Origin: Synechococcales cyanobacterium bin59.metabat.ball.084
Lineage (GTDB): Bacteria > Cyanobacteriota > Cyanobacteriia > Cyanobacteriales > Chamaesiphonaceae
Length of the DNA stretch: 42,182 nucleotides
Assembly: GCA_013297675.1 (NCBI GenBank)
Contig: JAAFHZ010000026.1
Location: forward strand, 1 to 42,182
Direction of reading: 5' to 3'
Under the pieces are notes generated by a model. The model ran no database searches. It saw only the letters and a program-made list of their open reading frames with translations, and had not been told where the DNA came from. Each line of letters opens with the position of its first letter. Positions within the stretch are counted from its first letter, which is position 1. Shown piece by piece: positions 1-8,222 of this stretch. Made by a program: the position numbers and the translations under genes.

Positions 1-630
1 TCTCAACTTATTGCCACCGCCCCTTACCTGGTAATTGGTGAATGCGTCGTGGGTGGCACCACTACTGCCTTGGCTTTGCTGACTGGCCTGGGGATCAAGG
101 CTGATGGCAAGGTAAATAGCAGCCATCCCCGATGCAATCATCAGCAAAAAAAACTGCTGGTAGAGCAAGGTCTACAACATATTTCACCTCATGCTACTGT
201 CTGGGATGTTGTGGCGGCGATCGGAGATCCCATGCAGGTAGTAGCAGCGGCCATGGCGGTAGCAGCCAGTGAGCAAGGAGGAGTATTGCTAGCGGGCGGC
301 ACCCAAATGTTAGCAGTCTATGCCCTGATCCTAAAATTGGCCCCAGATTGTCATCTGAAGCGAATTGCTGTAGGAACTACTGGCTGGGTAACACAAGATT
401 CTAGTGCTGATGCCGTGGGCTTGGCAAAAGTCCTTTCACCTGCAATGTTTTATTCTGCCCAAATGCAGTTTGCTAATGCTAGCTATGAACAGTTGCAGGT
501 GTACGATCGAGGCTTCGTCAAAGAGGGGGTAGGAGCTGGCGGGGCAGCGATTGCCGCTAGCTTGTACCGAGATTGGAATAGCAACGATGTTTTGCAGGCT
601 ACTGAGAGCCTATTAAGCTTGATGCTGTAG
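1..630 (+). CDS. cobT: CobT-family nicotinate-nucleotide-dimethylbenzimidazole phosphoribosyltransferase-like protein, 3' part
   Basis: The frame is open from base 1 to a TAG stop at 628-630, so the gene begins upstream of the window; about 209 C-terminal residues are visible. The visible part starts with a Gly-rich segment (IGECVVGGTTTALALL), followed by VNSSHP, a GDPMQ motif and a second Gly-rich stretch (GGVLLAGGTQM). These resemble the CobT-like family common in cyanobacteria and archaea (TIGR00303 / UPF0284), which is distinct from classical enterobacterial CobT. The family is annotated as activating the lower-ligand base for cobalamin assembly, though biochemical proof for this branch is limited. 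The end (KEGVGAGGAAIAASLY) is also typical. It is not linked to another cobalamin gene here, but a B12-riboswitch cobalt operon lies at 37.8-40.7 kb. Confidence 0.8.
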   Translation, partial: SQLIATAPYLVIGECVVGGTTTALALLTGLGIKADGKVNSSHPRCNHQQKKLLVEQGLQHISPHATVWDVVAAIGDPMQVVAAAMAVAASEQGGVLLAGGTQMLAVYALILKLAPDCHLKRIAVGTTGWVTQDSSADAVGLAKVLSPAMFYSAQMQFANASYEQLQVYDRGFVKEGVGAGGAAIAASLYRDWNSNDVLQATESLLSLML

Positions 631-636
631 GTCTAT

Positions 637-1011
637 TTAATGAACCCGCTGTCTAGCGAGCAACTGCTCTTCGAGAGCCGCAATGCGCGAGTAGGCCACA
701 GTGAGCTGGGCAGTCAGGCGCTGAATTTGGGATTGAGGCGACAGCATAGTTTCTTGCTGACGGTAGCTGCTGGTTTCATTGTCAAGCAACACGTCTTGAT
801 GAATTAACCAATCGGCAGACTCTTGGATGTCGATTTTGGGAAAATTTTGCTGGGAATTAGCCTTAGAAACTGCTTTAGGAGCAACCTCCTGGCGGTCATT
901 TTCAGGTAACAAGTGCTGATGTAGTCGATCGAGAATGTGATAGACATCATCTACTCTACTAGCGAGTATCTCGATTTTTTTCTCTACGGGCTGTTTATCT
1001 GTTGGTTGCAT
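637..1011 (-). CDS. hypothetical protein with C-terminal coiled coil
   Basis: 124 residues, ATG at 1011, convergent with the cobT-like gene (6-bp gap). I do not recognise the family. The N-terminal 35 residues are charged and heptad-like (KIEILASRVDDVYHILDRL). The middle is polar and low-complexity. The last 35 residues (IQRLTAQLTVAYSRIAALEEQLL) have a strong leucine/isoleucine heptad pattern, consistent with a coiled coil and self-association. There is no signal peptide, membrane segment or cysteine. The composition fits a small soluble cyanobacterial protein. The reading frame is well supported by length and lack of a competing frame; function is unknown. Confidence 0.65.
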   Translation of the reverse strand: MQPTDKQPVEKKIEILASRVDDVYHILDRLHQHLLPENDRQEVAPKAVSKANSQQNFPKIDIQESADWLIHQDVLLDNETSSYRQQETMLSPQSQIQRLTAQLTVAYSRIAALEEQLLARQRVH

Positions 1012-1213
1012 AGTCTAAATCTCTAGGTGGATGGCTTAGTGAATATTGAAATCATGTCCCTGCCAAGTGCCAGAATCTATTGCGGAATCTTTTGATTGGT
1101 TTAACTTTTGCTACCTGAAACACCAAAAAATATGGTAATTTTGGTTGGGAGCAACTAGGGATAGACGGCGATTGCCCAGCAAGATAAATTGGTGTATGTG
1201 GGGTAAAGAATAA

Positions 1214-1846
1214 ATGCTGAGTGCTAAAGAATTTTTTGCAGTCTGCGCTGGACAATGGCAAACTGATCGGATTTATCACTACCCCCTGCGGGGAGAAGTG
1301 GAGCGTTCTCATACTGAATTTAATGCAGAAACTTTAACTTCGGTAGAAAAACACCAAATTTCTTCATCTTTCATTCCTAGAGAGTTTTTTAAAAGTGATG
1401 ATGCAATCGAGAATTCATACGGTTTTGCGATTGCTTTTGACACCAAATCAGAAACCGGTGAAGAAGTTTCGATGCGGTTAAAAGCTTTATTTATACCCGA
1501 TGCGCTCATTACTTATCCAGATAAACTGCCTAAAGACCCTACCGCCCCAGCATTACCATTGTCTGCAGAAGTTGCCGATAGTAAAGAAGTGGTGCAGGGC
1601 TTTTATTTACGTGATGAAGGATATTCTGAATCGGGGGCAATTACCGGGCGCTTTACTTACTTACCCAGTCGTCAGGCATTAGAAATGACCACTTATTATG
1701 CTCGATCGGTAGCTGTAGACCAAATCCGGATCTTGTCAGAACAGGTACGTTTGCGCACCATTATCACTTACCAGCGACCAGTAGCTGGTGCCGTACCCAG
1801 CGTGATTACTTTAGTGGGTTTCGGCTTAGAACGACGAGAGGAGTAA
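1214..1846 (+). CDS. CpcS/CpeS-family phycobiliprotein lyase-like protein
   Basis: 210 residues. The N-terminus (AKEFFAVCAGQWQTDRIYHYPL) matches the opening of CpcS/CpeS lyases (EFF..S.G.W.S.R..HH). The C-terminal half carries the lipocalin-like barrel pattern ending in EQVRLRTIITYQRP, which corresponds to the PNLRLRTS strand of the family. Members attach bilins (for example phycocyanobilin at Cys84-type sites) to phycobiliproteins in the cytoplasm. This copy is about 30 residues longer than typical CpcS and lacks the usual HHLA signature after the first helix, so it may belong to a divergent branch (CpcU/CpeU-like or uncharacterised). It ends 5 bp before the next gene, suggesting cotranscription. 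Family assignment is good; bilin and target are not predictable. Confidence 0.75.
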   Translation: MLSAKEFFAVCAGQWQTDRIYHYPLRGEVERSHTEFNAETLTSVEKHQISSSFIPREFFKSDDAIENSYGFAIAFDTKSETGEEVSMRLKALFIPDALITYPDKLPKDPTAPALPLSAEVADSKEVVQGFYLRDEGYSESGAITGRFTYLPSRQALEMTTYYARSVAVDQIRILSEQVRLRTIITYQRPVAGAVPSVITLVGFGLERREE

Positions 1847-1851
1847 TATCG

Positions 1852-2961
1852 ATGGAACGTCGTCAATTTTTACAGGCTTTGGGTCTGCTGTCTCTAGAGC
1901 CGCTGCTTTTTGGCTGTCAACAAGCGCCTCCTCATCAACTGCAAGTCAAATTGCTCCGGGGTACTTTTCCCGGGGTATTACTGGGCGAATTTCGCCGTTT
2001 TAGTAAAAGTGATTTGTTGGAAGTATCAGCTTTTGGCCAACTGGCTGAAGGCTTCAAGCTATTAAAAGATTGGAAAAACCCTCCGTCTGTCAAAGGTGGC
2101 TGGCGACTGCCTTGGCAGGCACCGCCCAATTATCAGGCCACTAATTTAATCTCGCTGGGTGACACCTGGCTACAGGCGGCGATCGAGCAAAAGCTTTTAC
2201 GACCATTAGATATTGGCCAGTTGCCCCGTTGGCAAAAGCTTGCGCCCCAGTGGCAAAAACTGGTCAGCAGCGATGGCCAAATTTGGGGCGCACCTTACCG
2301 CTGGGGCAGCACAGTATTAATTTATCGAAAAGATCGCTTACAGCAAAACAATATTCCACTACCTACCGACTGGTCTGATCTGTGGCGACCTGCATTGCAA
2401 GGAAAAGTGGTGCTGCTCAATCAACAGCAAGAAGTGATTGGCCTGACTCTGAAGCGCCTTGGCCACTCTTACAACACCGATCCCCAGCAGGTGCCGGAGC
2501 TATTGCCAGCATTGCGGCAGCTATATCAACAAACCTTGTTTTATAGCTCCGATCGATATATCTCGCCGCTGTTAACTGGTGATGCCTGGGTAGCCGTTGG
2601 TTGGTCGGCAGATGTCGTGGGTTTGTTGACTCGTCAACCAGATCTGGGTATTGCAATTCCAGCTTCTGGGGCTTCGTTGTGGGCCGATTTATGGGTGCAG
2701 CCCAGCACAGCTAAGGCTTTGCCAAGTTCTTCGCCTTCGATCGAGCAGTGGATTGATTTTTGCTGGCAAAATACAGCGGCTACCAAAATTTCTACCTCTA
2801 CTAATGGGGCTTCACCAGTATTCAGCGGCCAACCGTTGCCCCCAGAGTTACCAGAAAATCTGTTGTATCGGGCTTTTGCTCAGGGCGAATTTTTGCCCAG
2901 CTTAAACAAAGCACAGCAGCAGCAGTATCAAAAGCTTTGGCAAGATATGCGGGTAACTTAG
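1852..2961 (+). CDS. extracellular solute-binding lipoprotein (PotD/AfuA-type)
   Basis: 369 residues. The N-terminus MERRQFLQALGLLSLEPLLFGC combines a twin-arginine-like start, a hydrophobic stretch and a lipobox ending at Cys22, indicating export and lipid anchoring. The remainder resembles class 2 periplasmic binding proteins of the spermidine/putrescine or iron type. The hinge-region pattern GQIWGAPYRWGSTVLIYRKD around residues 142-161 is characteristic, as are DWSDLWRPALQGKVVL and VGWSADVV. No permease or ATPase genes are adjacent, so the substrate is unknown and the protein may be an orphan binding component. It follows the lyase-like gene by 5 bp. A weak stem (TAGCC/GGCTA) lies just past the stop at 2961. 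Confidence 0.8.
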   Translation: MERRQFLQALGLLSLEPLLFGCQQAPPHQLQVKLLRGTFPGVLLGEFRRFSKSDLLEVSAFGQLAEGFKLLKDWKNPPSVKGGWRLPWQAPPNYQATNLISLGDTWLQAAIEQKLLRPLDIGQLPRWQKLAPQWQKLVSSDGQIWGAPYRWGSTVLIYRKDRLQQNNIPLPTDWSDLWRPALQGKVVLLNQQQEVIGLTLKRLGHSYNTDPQQVPELLPALRQLYQQTLFYSSDRYISPLLTGDAWVAVGWSADVVGLLTRQPDLGIAIPASGASLWADLWVQPSTAKALPSSSPSIEQWIDFCWQNTAATKISTSTNGASPVFSGQPLPPELPENLLYRAFAQGEFLPSLNKAQQQQYQKLWQDMRVT

Positions 2962-3030
2962 CCGGATCGGCGGAACCCTGGTAGGCTAAACTGATCAAGA
3001 ATATCTTGATCTAAATTGCCTGGAAGTATT

Positions 3031-4095
3031 ATGGAGAAATCAATTCGCTCGATCGTGCACAGTCTGCCCAGTAAACAAGCGGGCATGGTAAAGAGCGATC
3101 GAGCTATTCGCCTGGATAAAGGCGAGTTTCCCTATCCTCCTGCACCTCAAGTGATCAGCGCAATTCAAGCAGCAGCCAGTGGTATCAATCGATATCCCGA
3201 AGTGCTGACTAATACTCTACGCCAAGCGCTTGCCGATTATAACCAGGTAGAACTCGATCAGATTTTTGTGGGCAATGGTTCAGATGATTTGATTGAACTG
3301 GTGCTGAAAATTTGCATCGAGCCAGGTGATCAGGTGATTTTGCCGGTGCCCACGTTCTTTGTATATGGAGCAGCCAGCCAAATGTTGGGTGGTGTAACTG
3401 TTGCGGTGCCACGCCAAGCCGATTTTGGCCTAGATGTGGCGGCAATTCTGGCCGCGATTACTCCGCGTACTAAGCTGATTTTTATTGCTAACCCCAATAA
3501 CCCTACGGCGAATTTGGTCGATCGCATGGCTCTGATTGAGTTACTAGACCAAACCGACTGCTTGATAGTGGTGGACGAATGTTATTTTGAAATCTGCCAA
3601 ACCACAATCGCTGCTGAAATTGAAAAATATCCCAATCTGATTGTGCTGCGCAGCCTTTCTAAGGGCTTTGGTTTGGCGGGCTTGCGACTGGGCTATGGTA
3701 TTACTAATTCTCAAATGACCGATTATCTCTATCGGATCGCACAAATTTTTCCGGTGAATCAGTTGGCGATCGCAGCGGGCATGGCGGCCTTGGCTAATTT
3801 GGATTATATGGAGACTAAGCTAGCGGAAATAAAAAAAGAGCGGCAGCAATTAGCTGAAGCCCTACAAGCTTTAGGGCTAAAAGTATATCGATCGGATACT
3901 AATTTTTTGTTGGTAAGCTGCAAATCTTGGCATATTACCTCCGCTTCTTTAGTAGCCCAATTAGCTCAACAAGAAATTTTTGTGGCGGATTTCGGAGGAA
4001 AACCCGGTCTAGATAATTATCATTTACGGATAGCTACGGGCACCCCTGCTGAAAATGAAGTTTTTCTAGCTACTTTGCAAACTTTAAAGCCGTAG
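3031..4095 (+). CDS. hisC: histidinol-phosphate aminotransferase
   Basis: 354 residues from ATG 3031, chosen over an upstream in-frame TTG (3016) because GGAAG sits 4-8 bases before it. This is a fold-type I PLP enzyme. Visible are N157 in IANPNNPT, D182 and Y185 in VVDECYFE, the PLP lysine K211 in SLSKGFGLAG, and an Arg-containing LRLGYG segment. DKGEFPYPP near residue 30 and GNGSDDLI near 81 fit HisC. The enzyme converts imidazole-acetol phosphate and glutamate to histidinol phosphate in histidine synthesis. Cyanobacteria often carry two HisC-like paralogs, so a related aminotransferase role cannot be excluded. It stands alone, with a hairpin 23 bp after the stop. Confidence 0.88.
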   Translation: MEKSIRSIVHSLPSKQAGMVKSDRAIRLDKGEFPYPPAPQVISAIQAAASGINRYPEVLTNTLRQALADYNQVELDQIFVGNGSDDLIELVLKICIEPGDQVILPVPTFFVYGAASQMLGGVTVAVPRQADFGLDVAAILAAITPRTKLIFIANPNNPTANLVDRMALIELLDQTDCLIVVDECYFEICQTTIAAEIEKYPNLIVLRSLSKGFGLAGLRLGYGITNSQMTDYLYRIAQIFPVNQLAIAAGMAALANLDYMETKLAEIKKERQQLAEALQALGLKVYRSDTNFLLVSCKSWHITSASLVAQLAQQEIFVADFGGKPGLDNYHLRIATGTPAENEVFLATLQTLKP

Positions 4096-4117
4096 CTACA
4101 TCAATACTGCTAAATAC

Positions 4118-4147
4118 AAATCCCACCTCAACTGCGAGATGGGATTT
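4118..4147. terminator. bidirectional terminator-like hairpin between hisC and a small minus-strand ORF
   Basis: The arms 4118-4129 (AAATCCCACCTC) and 4136-4147 (GAGATGGGATTT) pair over 12 positions with one G-U-type wobble and a 6-base loop. It lies 23 bp after the hisC stop and 15 bp after the stop of the small minus-strand ORF, so it could serve both. The U-tract is short (ATTT) on either side. Confidence 0.6.
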
Positions 4148-4161
4148 GCGATGGTGCCTAT

Positions 4162-4302
4162 TTAACCGCTGCACTCTAGAGAAAAACAACCAGACGCTAA
4201 CGCTTGTGAAAGCCAATATTCTAATTCCAACTGCTGCTTTACTCGAACCATCCGCTGTTTGGTTGGCTTGGCTTTTTCCACCACATTCTGTAATAAAGAC
4301 AT
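4162..4302 (-). CDS. possible small protein, 46 aa
   Basis: ATG at 4302, TAA at 4162-4164. The product starts MSLLQNVVEKAKPTKQRM and continues with a charged amphipathic helix (VRVKQQLELEYWLSQAL) before a short Cys-containing tail. AAGGTG lies 6 bases before the ATG on the minus strand, a good ribosome binding site, and the terminator-like hairpin follows the stop closely. These three signals together make a real small gene plausible. I do not recognise the sequence, and at this length chance is not excluded. The remaining 200 bp up to the CDF gene show no other coding signal. Confidence 0.45.
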   Translation of the reverse strand: MSLLQNVVEKAKPTKQRMVRVKQQLELEYWLSQALASGCFSLECSG

Positions 4303-4499
4303 GTTTCGCACCTTATTTAAACTTGAGATTTTGATCTACTAACTTCCAACCAAGAACTGCGTTCTTTCCCTCACCTCTAGAAGCATTTTAACCTTGGCCT
4401 GAGTTTGCTTCCGCATCTAAGTTAACATATTTGACAAATCTTTTCAGAAAAGTACAAATTTACTGTAATCTGGTGTAACATTTGGATATTCTTCAACCA

Positions 4500-5438
4500 T
4501 TACAAATTACCAGAACTCCCTTCTGGATCTGGGCGATCTAGTTCGCTGTCTTCCCAGGAAAGGGGATCTTCTGATGGCTCTAAGTGGGTAATAGTATGAG
4601 TTCCTGGTAAAGCTCGGGCAATTTCTAGCTCAATTCGATCGCACAAATCATGGCCTTTTTGTACTGTCCATTGCCCCGGTACTAGTACATGCACCGATAC
4701 AAAGCGCCGAGAGCCTGCCAAACGAGTCCGTAGGGCATGAAACTGAGTGCCATCTTGCTGGTGAGCTTGCAAAATTTCGTTGATCATCGCTAAATCTGCC
4801 GGAGACAAAGCGGCATCAAGTAACCCTGAGCCAGTTTCACGCAATAATCGCCACCCCGCCCAAACAATATTGGCGGCCACCCCGATCGCAATCACAGGAT
4901 CTAAAATCTGTAAATTGGTAATCTGCACTGCCACCAAACCAATTAATACCCCGATCGAAGTCCATACATCGGTGAGCAAATGGTGGCCATCGGCCTTTAG
5001 GGCGATCGACCTTAGCCGTTTCCCGGCGCGGAGCAAAATCATCGCCACACCGCCGTTAATAGCTGCGGCAATCATTGAAACGACCAATCCCCAACCAATT
5101 TGCTCGATCGGCTGGGGGTGATAAATTCGGTCGATCGCTGCCACCATAATGCTGATGGCTGCTACTAAAATCAACAGTCCTTCCAAGGCGCTAGAAAAAT
5201 ACTCAGCTTTAGAGTAACCAAAAGCATGGCCAGCATCGGGTGGTTTGGCAGCCAAAGTTAATGCCCAAAGAGCCGTCAGCGCTGCAACCAAATTCACCTG
5301 AGATTCTAACGCATCAGAAAGCAAGCCCACCGAACCAGTTAGTTTGTAAGCGCCAAATTTGAGAATAATGGTGGTGACAGCGGCTCCGATCGACAGCAGC
5401 GCAAAAGAGCGAGCCGATGGTGCAGCAATAGTTTCCAT
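4500..5438 (-). CDS. cation diffusion facilitator (CDF) metal transporter
   Basis: 312 residues with about six membrane helices between residues 12 and 205. TM2 contains the metal-site Asp in [12 protein letters not shown], the loop has the family signature [13 protein letters not shown], and TM5 has the HxxxD pair ([13 protein letters not shown]). The C-terminal cytoplasmic domain (about 215-295) has the ferredoxin-like dimerisation fold pattern with histidines ([19 protein letters not shown]). CDF proteins export Zn, Co, Fe, Ni or Mn by proton antiport. The SDALES motif, in place of the more usual DSLHD/HMLTD, and the acidic C-terminal tail mark a branch widespread in cyanobacteria; the metal cannot be called. 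It is a single gene. No ribosome binding site is evident before ATG 5438. Confidence 0.88.
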   Translation of the reverse strand: METIAAPSARSFALLSIGAAVTTIILKFGAYKLTGSVGLLSDALESQVNLVAALTALWALTLAAKPPDAGHAFGYSKAEYFSSALEGLLILVAAISIMVAAIDRIYHPQPIEQIGWGLVVSMIAAAINGGVAMILLRAGKRLRSIALKADGHHLLTDVWTSIGVLIGLVAVQITNLQILDPVIAIGVAANIVWAGWRLLRETGSGLLDAALSPADLAMINEILQAHQQDGTQFHALRTRLAGSRRFVSVHVLVPGQWTVQKGHDLCDRIELEIARALPGTHTITHLEPSEDPLSWEDSELDRPDPEGSSGNL

Positions 5439-5527
5439 GGGGCTATAGGTGTTAATTACTTCCAGCCCTCATTCTAACGAAAAAGGTTAAAATTCCTCGA
5501 TCGAGGTGAAAGTCTTCACATTGATTA

Positions 5528-5578
5528 CGCAAAAGAGTTTGTAGTGAGGTATACATTTTCACTACAAACTCTTTTGCG
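5528..5578. terminator. perfect 20-bp inverted repeat downstream of a small minus-strand gene
   Basis: The arms 5528-5547 (CGCAAAAGAGTTTGTAGTGA) and 5559-5578 are exact reverse complements, with an 11-base loop. It begins 10 bp past the stop of the 65-aa gene on the minus strand and is the likely transcription terminator. A run of four T lies within the distal part of the stem rather than after it. Confidence 0.65.
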
Positions 5579-5588
5579 AGACAACAAT

Positions 5589-5786
5589 TTAGCTAGCTTT
5601 TTCTAGCATCCGGTTGCGTGCAGCTATCATCAAACTGCGGCGATGCTCTAGCTGCTGATTTTGGCGGTTGATCGATGCCTGCCAAATCTCTGGCCATTGT
5701 TCGATAATTATTTTGGTGATTCGATCGACCTGTAAGCCAGATTTTAGACCGGATTTAGGTAAACTAGTTGCGTTATTGGTTTTCAT
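5589..5786 (-). CDS. small hypothetical protein, 65 aa
   Basis: The start at 5786 is chosen because GAGGA lies about 8 bases upstream; a longer frame reaching 5870 has no such site. The protein begins MKTNNATSLPKSGLKSG and then has one long amphipathic, Arg-rich region (ITKIIIEQWPEIWQAS, then HRRSLMIAARNRML) ending in EKAS. There is no signal peptide or cysteine. It could be a small nucleic-acid- or protein-binding factor, but I recognise no family. The strong hairpin after its stop supports a real transcription unit. Confidence 0.55.
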   Translation of the reverse strand: MKTNNATSLPKSGLKSGLQVDRITKIIIEQWPEIWQASINRQNQQLEHRRSLMIAARNRMLEKAS

Positions 5787-6329
5787 GATGAAAGTCCTCA
5801 AAGATGATGCACAAAAACTTGCTGGTTGGCGAGTTTTTGCTGAGTACAGGATGACTGAACAAGATAACATCTCGACAGTCGATTGCTGCTTCAGAGCAGG
5901 CTCATGCTGGGTTTACAATGGTGCATTTTAGATAATGACTATCAGTGCAATACTGACACTTGTTACGAAAAACGCGATGCAAACGGCAAATGAGCTGGAA
6001 GCCTTTCGTACAGGCAGTAAATAACGATGAACGTAAAACACTGGTCGAAAAGCTTCAATCAATTATTAGACAAACTAAAGTCATATAATTACCCAACGGG
6101 CTGGGTGTTACTTACTGTAACATGTATTGACAGCTAAGTTTTTACTTTCATTGCTAATATTCCAGCATTATCAGGATTACTTATGATGCTTTAAATTACT
6201 ATTAGCAATAGGAATCTGGTAGTCAAAAATCATTTAATAGAGAAAAAATAAAGCTGATAATCTGGCTGTGCACGACTTTTTTTGCTCATAAACTAACTAA
6301 TTGTAATTAGCCTGCTTCACCACAAAATC
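5787..6329. other. 543-bp region without a confident gene; possible gene remnant
   Basis: AT-rich. The only coding-like signal is a plus-strand frame at 5990-6088 (32 aa, starts MSWKPFVQAVNNDERK and ends RQTKVI) with helical, charged composition. It has no ribosome binding site and an in-frame TGA 27 bases before the ATG. A hairpin (ACCCA/TGGGT, 6091-6106) follows its stop almost immediately, so this may be the 3' end of a decayed gene. I see nothing else supportable. Confidence 0.3.
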
Positions 6330-6367
6330 AAAGTGACCCTGCTGATTTAAACCAGCAGGGTCACTTT
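6330..6367 (-). terminator. terminator of the secE-nusG-rplK-rplA operon
   Basis: Perfect 15-bp arms 6330-6344 (AAAGTGACCCTGCTG) and 6353-6367 with an 8-base loop, starting 15 bp past the rplA stop. On the minus strand the stem ends in TTT and is followed by GATTTTG. Its position separates rplA from anything downstream. Confidence 0.8.
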
Positions 6368-6381
6368 CACGTTTTTAAAAT

Positions 6382-7091
6382 CTAAGCTTCGAGCTTCAAA
6401 TCACGCAGAGAGTTAACATCGATTTCGATACCCGGGCCCATAGTGGCTGAAATATAAATACTTCTCCAATAACGACCTTTGGCACCAGGAGGACGGTTCC
6501 GATCGATGCTTTCTTGTAGAGCTTTGAGGTTGATCATCAAATCTTCGGCAGAAAAAGCAGCTTTGCCAAACATGACGTGAACAATACCGGTTCGATCGGC
6601 TCTGTACTCCAATTTACCTGCTTTAAATTCAGCGATGGCCGTAGCTAAATCAGTAGCTACGGTACCAGCCTTGGGCGAGGGCATCAAACCCCGTGGGCCG
6701 AGTACCTACCTAACTTGGCAATCTGGGGCATCATGTCGGGAGTCGCAATCAGCAAATCGAAATCCATCATGCCTTTTTGGATTTGTTCAATTAGCTCTTC
6801 GGAGCCAGCTAGATCAGCACCAGCCAGGGTTGCTTCGTTAACTTTTTCCCCACGGGCAATTACTGCTACCCGAATTACTTGACCAGTACCTTTGGGCAAA
6901 GCCACGGTGGTACGCAACTGTTGGTCGGTGTACTTGGGGTCAATACCCAAGCGAATGTGCGCTTCCGCCGACTCGCCAAACTTGGCGGTGGCGGTTTCTT
7001 TCAGTAAAGCGAGCGCGGCTTCAGGTTCGTAGGCGCGGTCTTCTACTTTTTTTTGCAGCTCTTGATAGCGGCGAGAATATTTTTTAGTCAT
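6382..7091 (-). CDS. rplA: 50S ribosomal protein L1, reading frame broken by an apparent 1-base deletion
   Basis: L1 binds 23S rRNA at the L1 stalk and assists tRNA release. Two overlapping frames together give the whole protein. 7091 to about 6704 encodes the N-terminal part, from [12 protein letters not shown] through [17 protein letters not shown]. The frame 6382-6687 and its extension encode [20 protein letters not shown] to the C-terminus [10 protein letters not shown]. At the junction (about 6701-6708 on the plus strand) the minus strand reads GGTAGGTACTCGGC, where GGT AGG GTA CTC GGC would keep L1 in frame, so one G is missing. The unshifted N-terminal frame stops after YSAHGV. Restored length is about 237 aa, normal for L1. 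A sequencing or assembly error is the simplest explanation; true decay or recoding is less likely. Confidence 0.9.
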
Positions 7092-7157
7092 GTTTTAATT
7101 GGGGGTCGATCGCGAAGCCACTGGCCTCTGCCCCGTAAATGGGTGAATAAGAGAAAA

Positions 7158-7583
7158 CTAGTCGGTAATGGTTACGCCCATATTCCGAGCGGTGCCGCCT
7201 ACGATATTCATCGCAGCTTCAATGTCATTGGCGTTCAGGTCAGGCATCTTGGTTTTGGCGATTTCAGCCAACTGTGCCCGAGTAATGCTACCAACTTTTT
7301 TCTTTTGAGGTTCGTTAGAACCGGTTTCGATGCCAGCGGCTTTTTTGATTAAAACCGAAGCAGGAGGAGTCTTGAGCACAAAGGTAAAACTGCGATCTTC
7401 ATAGACCGAAATTTCTACCGGAATGACCATACCTGGCTGGTCTTGGGTCTTGGCGTTGTAATCTTTACAGAACGCCATAATGTTCACACCGTGTTGACCT
7501 AATGCAGGACCAACTGGTGGTGCGGGGTTCGCTTTACCAGCGTTCAACGCTAGCTTGACGATTGCTACTACTTTTTTTGCCAT
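7158..7583 (-). CDS. rplK: 50S ribosomal protein L11
   Basis: 141 residues, the normal length. The opening [18 protein letters not shown] with [17 protein letters not shown] and FCKDYNA is the L11 N-terminal domain, which binds release factors and stringent-response factors at the GTPase centre. The C-terminal rRNA-binding domain contains [10 protein letters not shown] and [18 protein letters not shown]. It lies 3 bp downstream of nusG and 66 bp upstream of rplA, in the usual order. Confidence 0.97.
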   Translation of the reverse strand: MAKKVVAIVKLALNAGKANPAPPVGPALGQHGVNIMAFCKDYNAKTQDQPGMVIPVEISVYEDRSFTFVLKTPPASVLIKKAAGIETGSNEPQKKKVGSITRAQLAEIAKTKMPDLNANDIEAAMNIVGGTARNMGVTITD

Positions 7584-7586
7584 TTT

Positions 7587-8213
7587 TTACTGTTTTTGAA
7601 CCTGATTGAACTCTAATTCTACGGGGGTATCGCGCCCAAAGATCGAGAGGAGGGCTTTTAGTTTGCTCCGTTCGGGGCTAACTTCAATAACTTCTCCGGC
7701 AAAATCTTTAAATGGCCCAGACAACACCGCAATTTTGTCGCCTTCGTTGAGGTTGGTCTTGACTACCGCTTCTTGTTCGGTAACTTGGCGGAAAATCCGA
7801 TCGACCTCTCCAGGAGATAAAGGCAAGGGTTTGACATGACCGCGCCCGCGTCCGTAGCCGCGTTTTTGCTCAGCACCTACAAAGTTAATCACGTTGGGGG
7901 TGTTTTTAACTACCGTCCAAGCGTCATCATCCATGGCCATCCGCACTAGCACATATCCCGGAAAGACTTTTTCTTCGGCGTGCTGTTTAGATCCGTCTTT
8001 TTTGAGGCGGACGATCGCGGATTGAGGTATTTCTACCTGAATGATTTGATCGCCGACACCAAAAGAGTGAATCCTTTGTTGCAAGTCGAGTTTAACTTTG
8101 TTTTCACAGCCAGATGCTACTTGAACTGCATACCAACGGGGCTTTACCTGAGGGGTTGGACTTGCTGAACTGCTTTCTTCGAGCAGCATATCGTCTTCTG
8201 TAGTCGAACTCAT
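7587..8213 (-). CDS. nusG: transcription elongation/antitermination factor NusG
   Basis: 208 residues. The NGN domain (about 25-130) is recognisable from RWYAVQVASGCENKV, the Pro-containing FPGYVLVRM and NTPNVINFVG. The KOW domain (about 155-208) contains EGDKIAVLSGPFKDFAGEV and the FGRDTPVELEF end. NusG binds RNA polymerase and couples it to Rho or the ribosome. An N-terminal acidic, Ser-rich extension (about 20 residues) precedes the domain, as in other cyanobacteria. AGGAG lies about 8 bases before the ATG. secE ends 9 bp upstream and rplK starts 3 bp downstream. Confidence 0.97.
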   Translation of the reverse strand: MSSTTEDDMLLEESSSASPTPQVKPRWYAVQVASGCENKVKLDLQQRIHSFGVGDQIIQVEIPQSAIVRLKKDGSKQHAEEKVFPGYVLVRMAMDDDAWTVVKNTPNVINFVGAEQKRGYGRGRGHVKPLPLSPGEVDRIFRQVTEQEAVVKTNLNEGDKIAVLSGPFKDFAGEVIEVSPERSKLKALLSIFGRDTPVELEFNQVQKQ

Positions 8214-8222
8214 AAAACTCTC

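Noticed and set aside
1052-1312. 86-aa minus-strand frame overlapping the lyase-like gene start
   Set aside because: Overlaps a well-supported gene on the other strand, no family features, composition not protein-like.
7053-7352. 99-aa plus-strand frame across rplA/rplK
   Set aside because: Antisense shadow of two highly conserved ribosomal protein genes.
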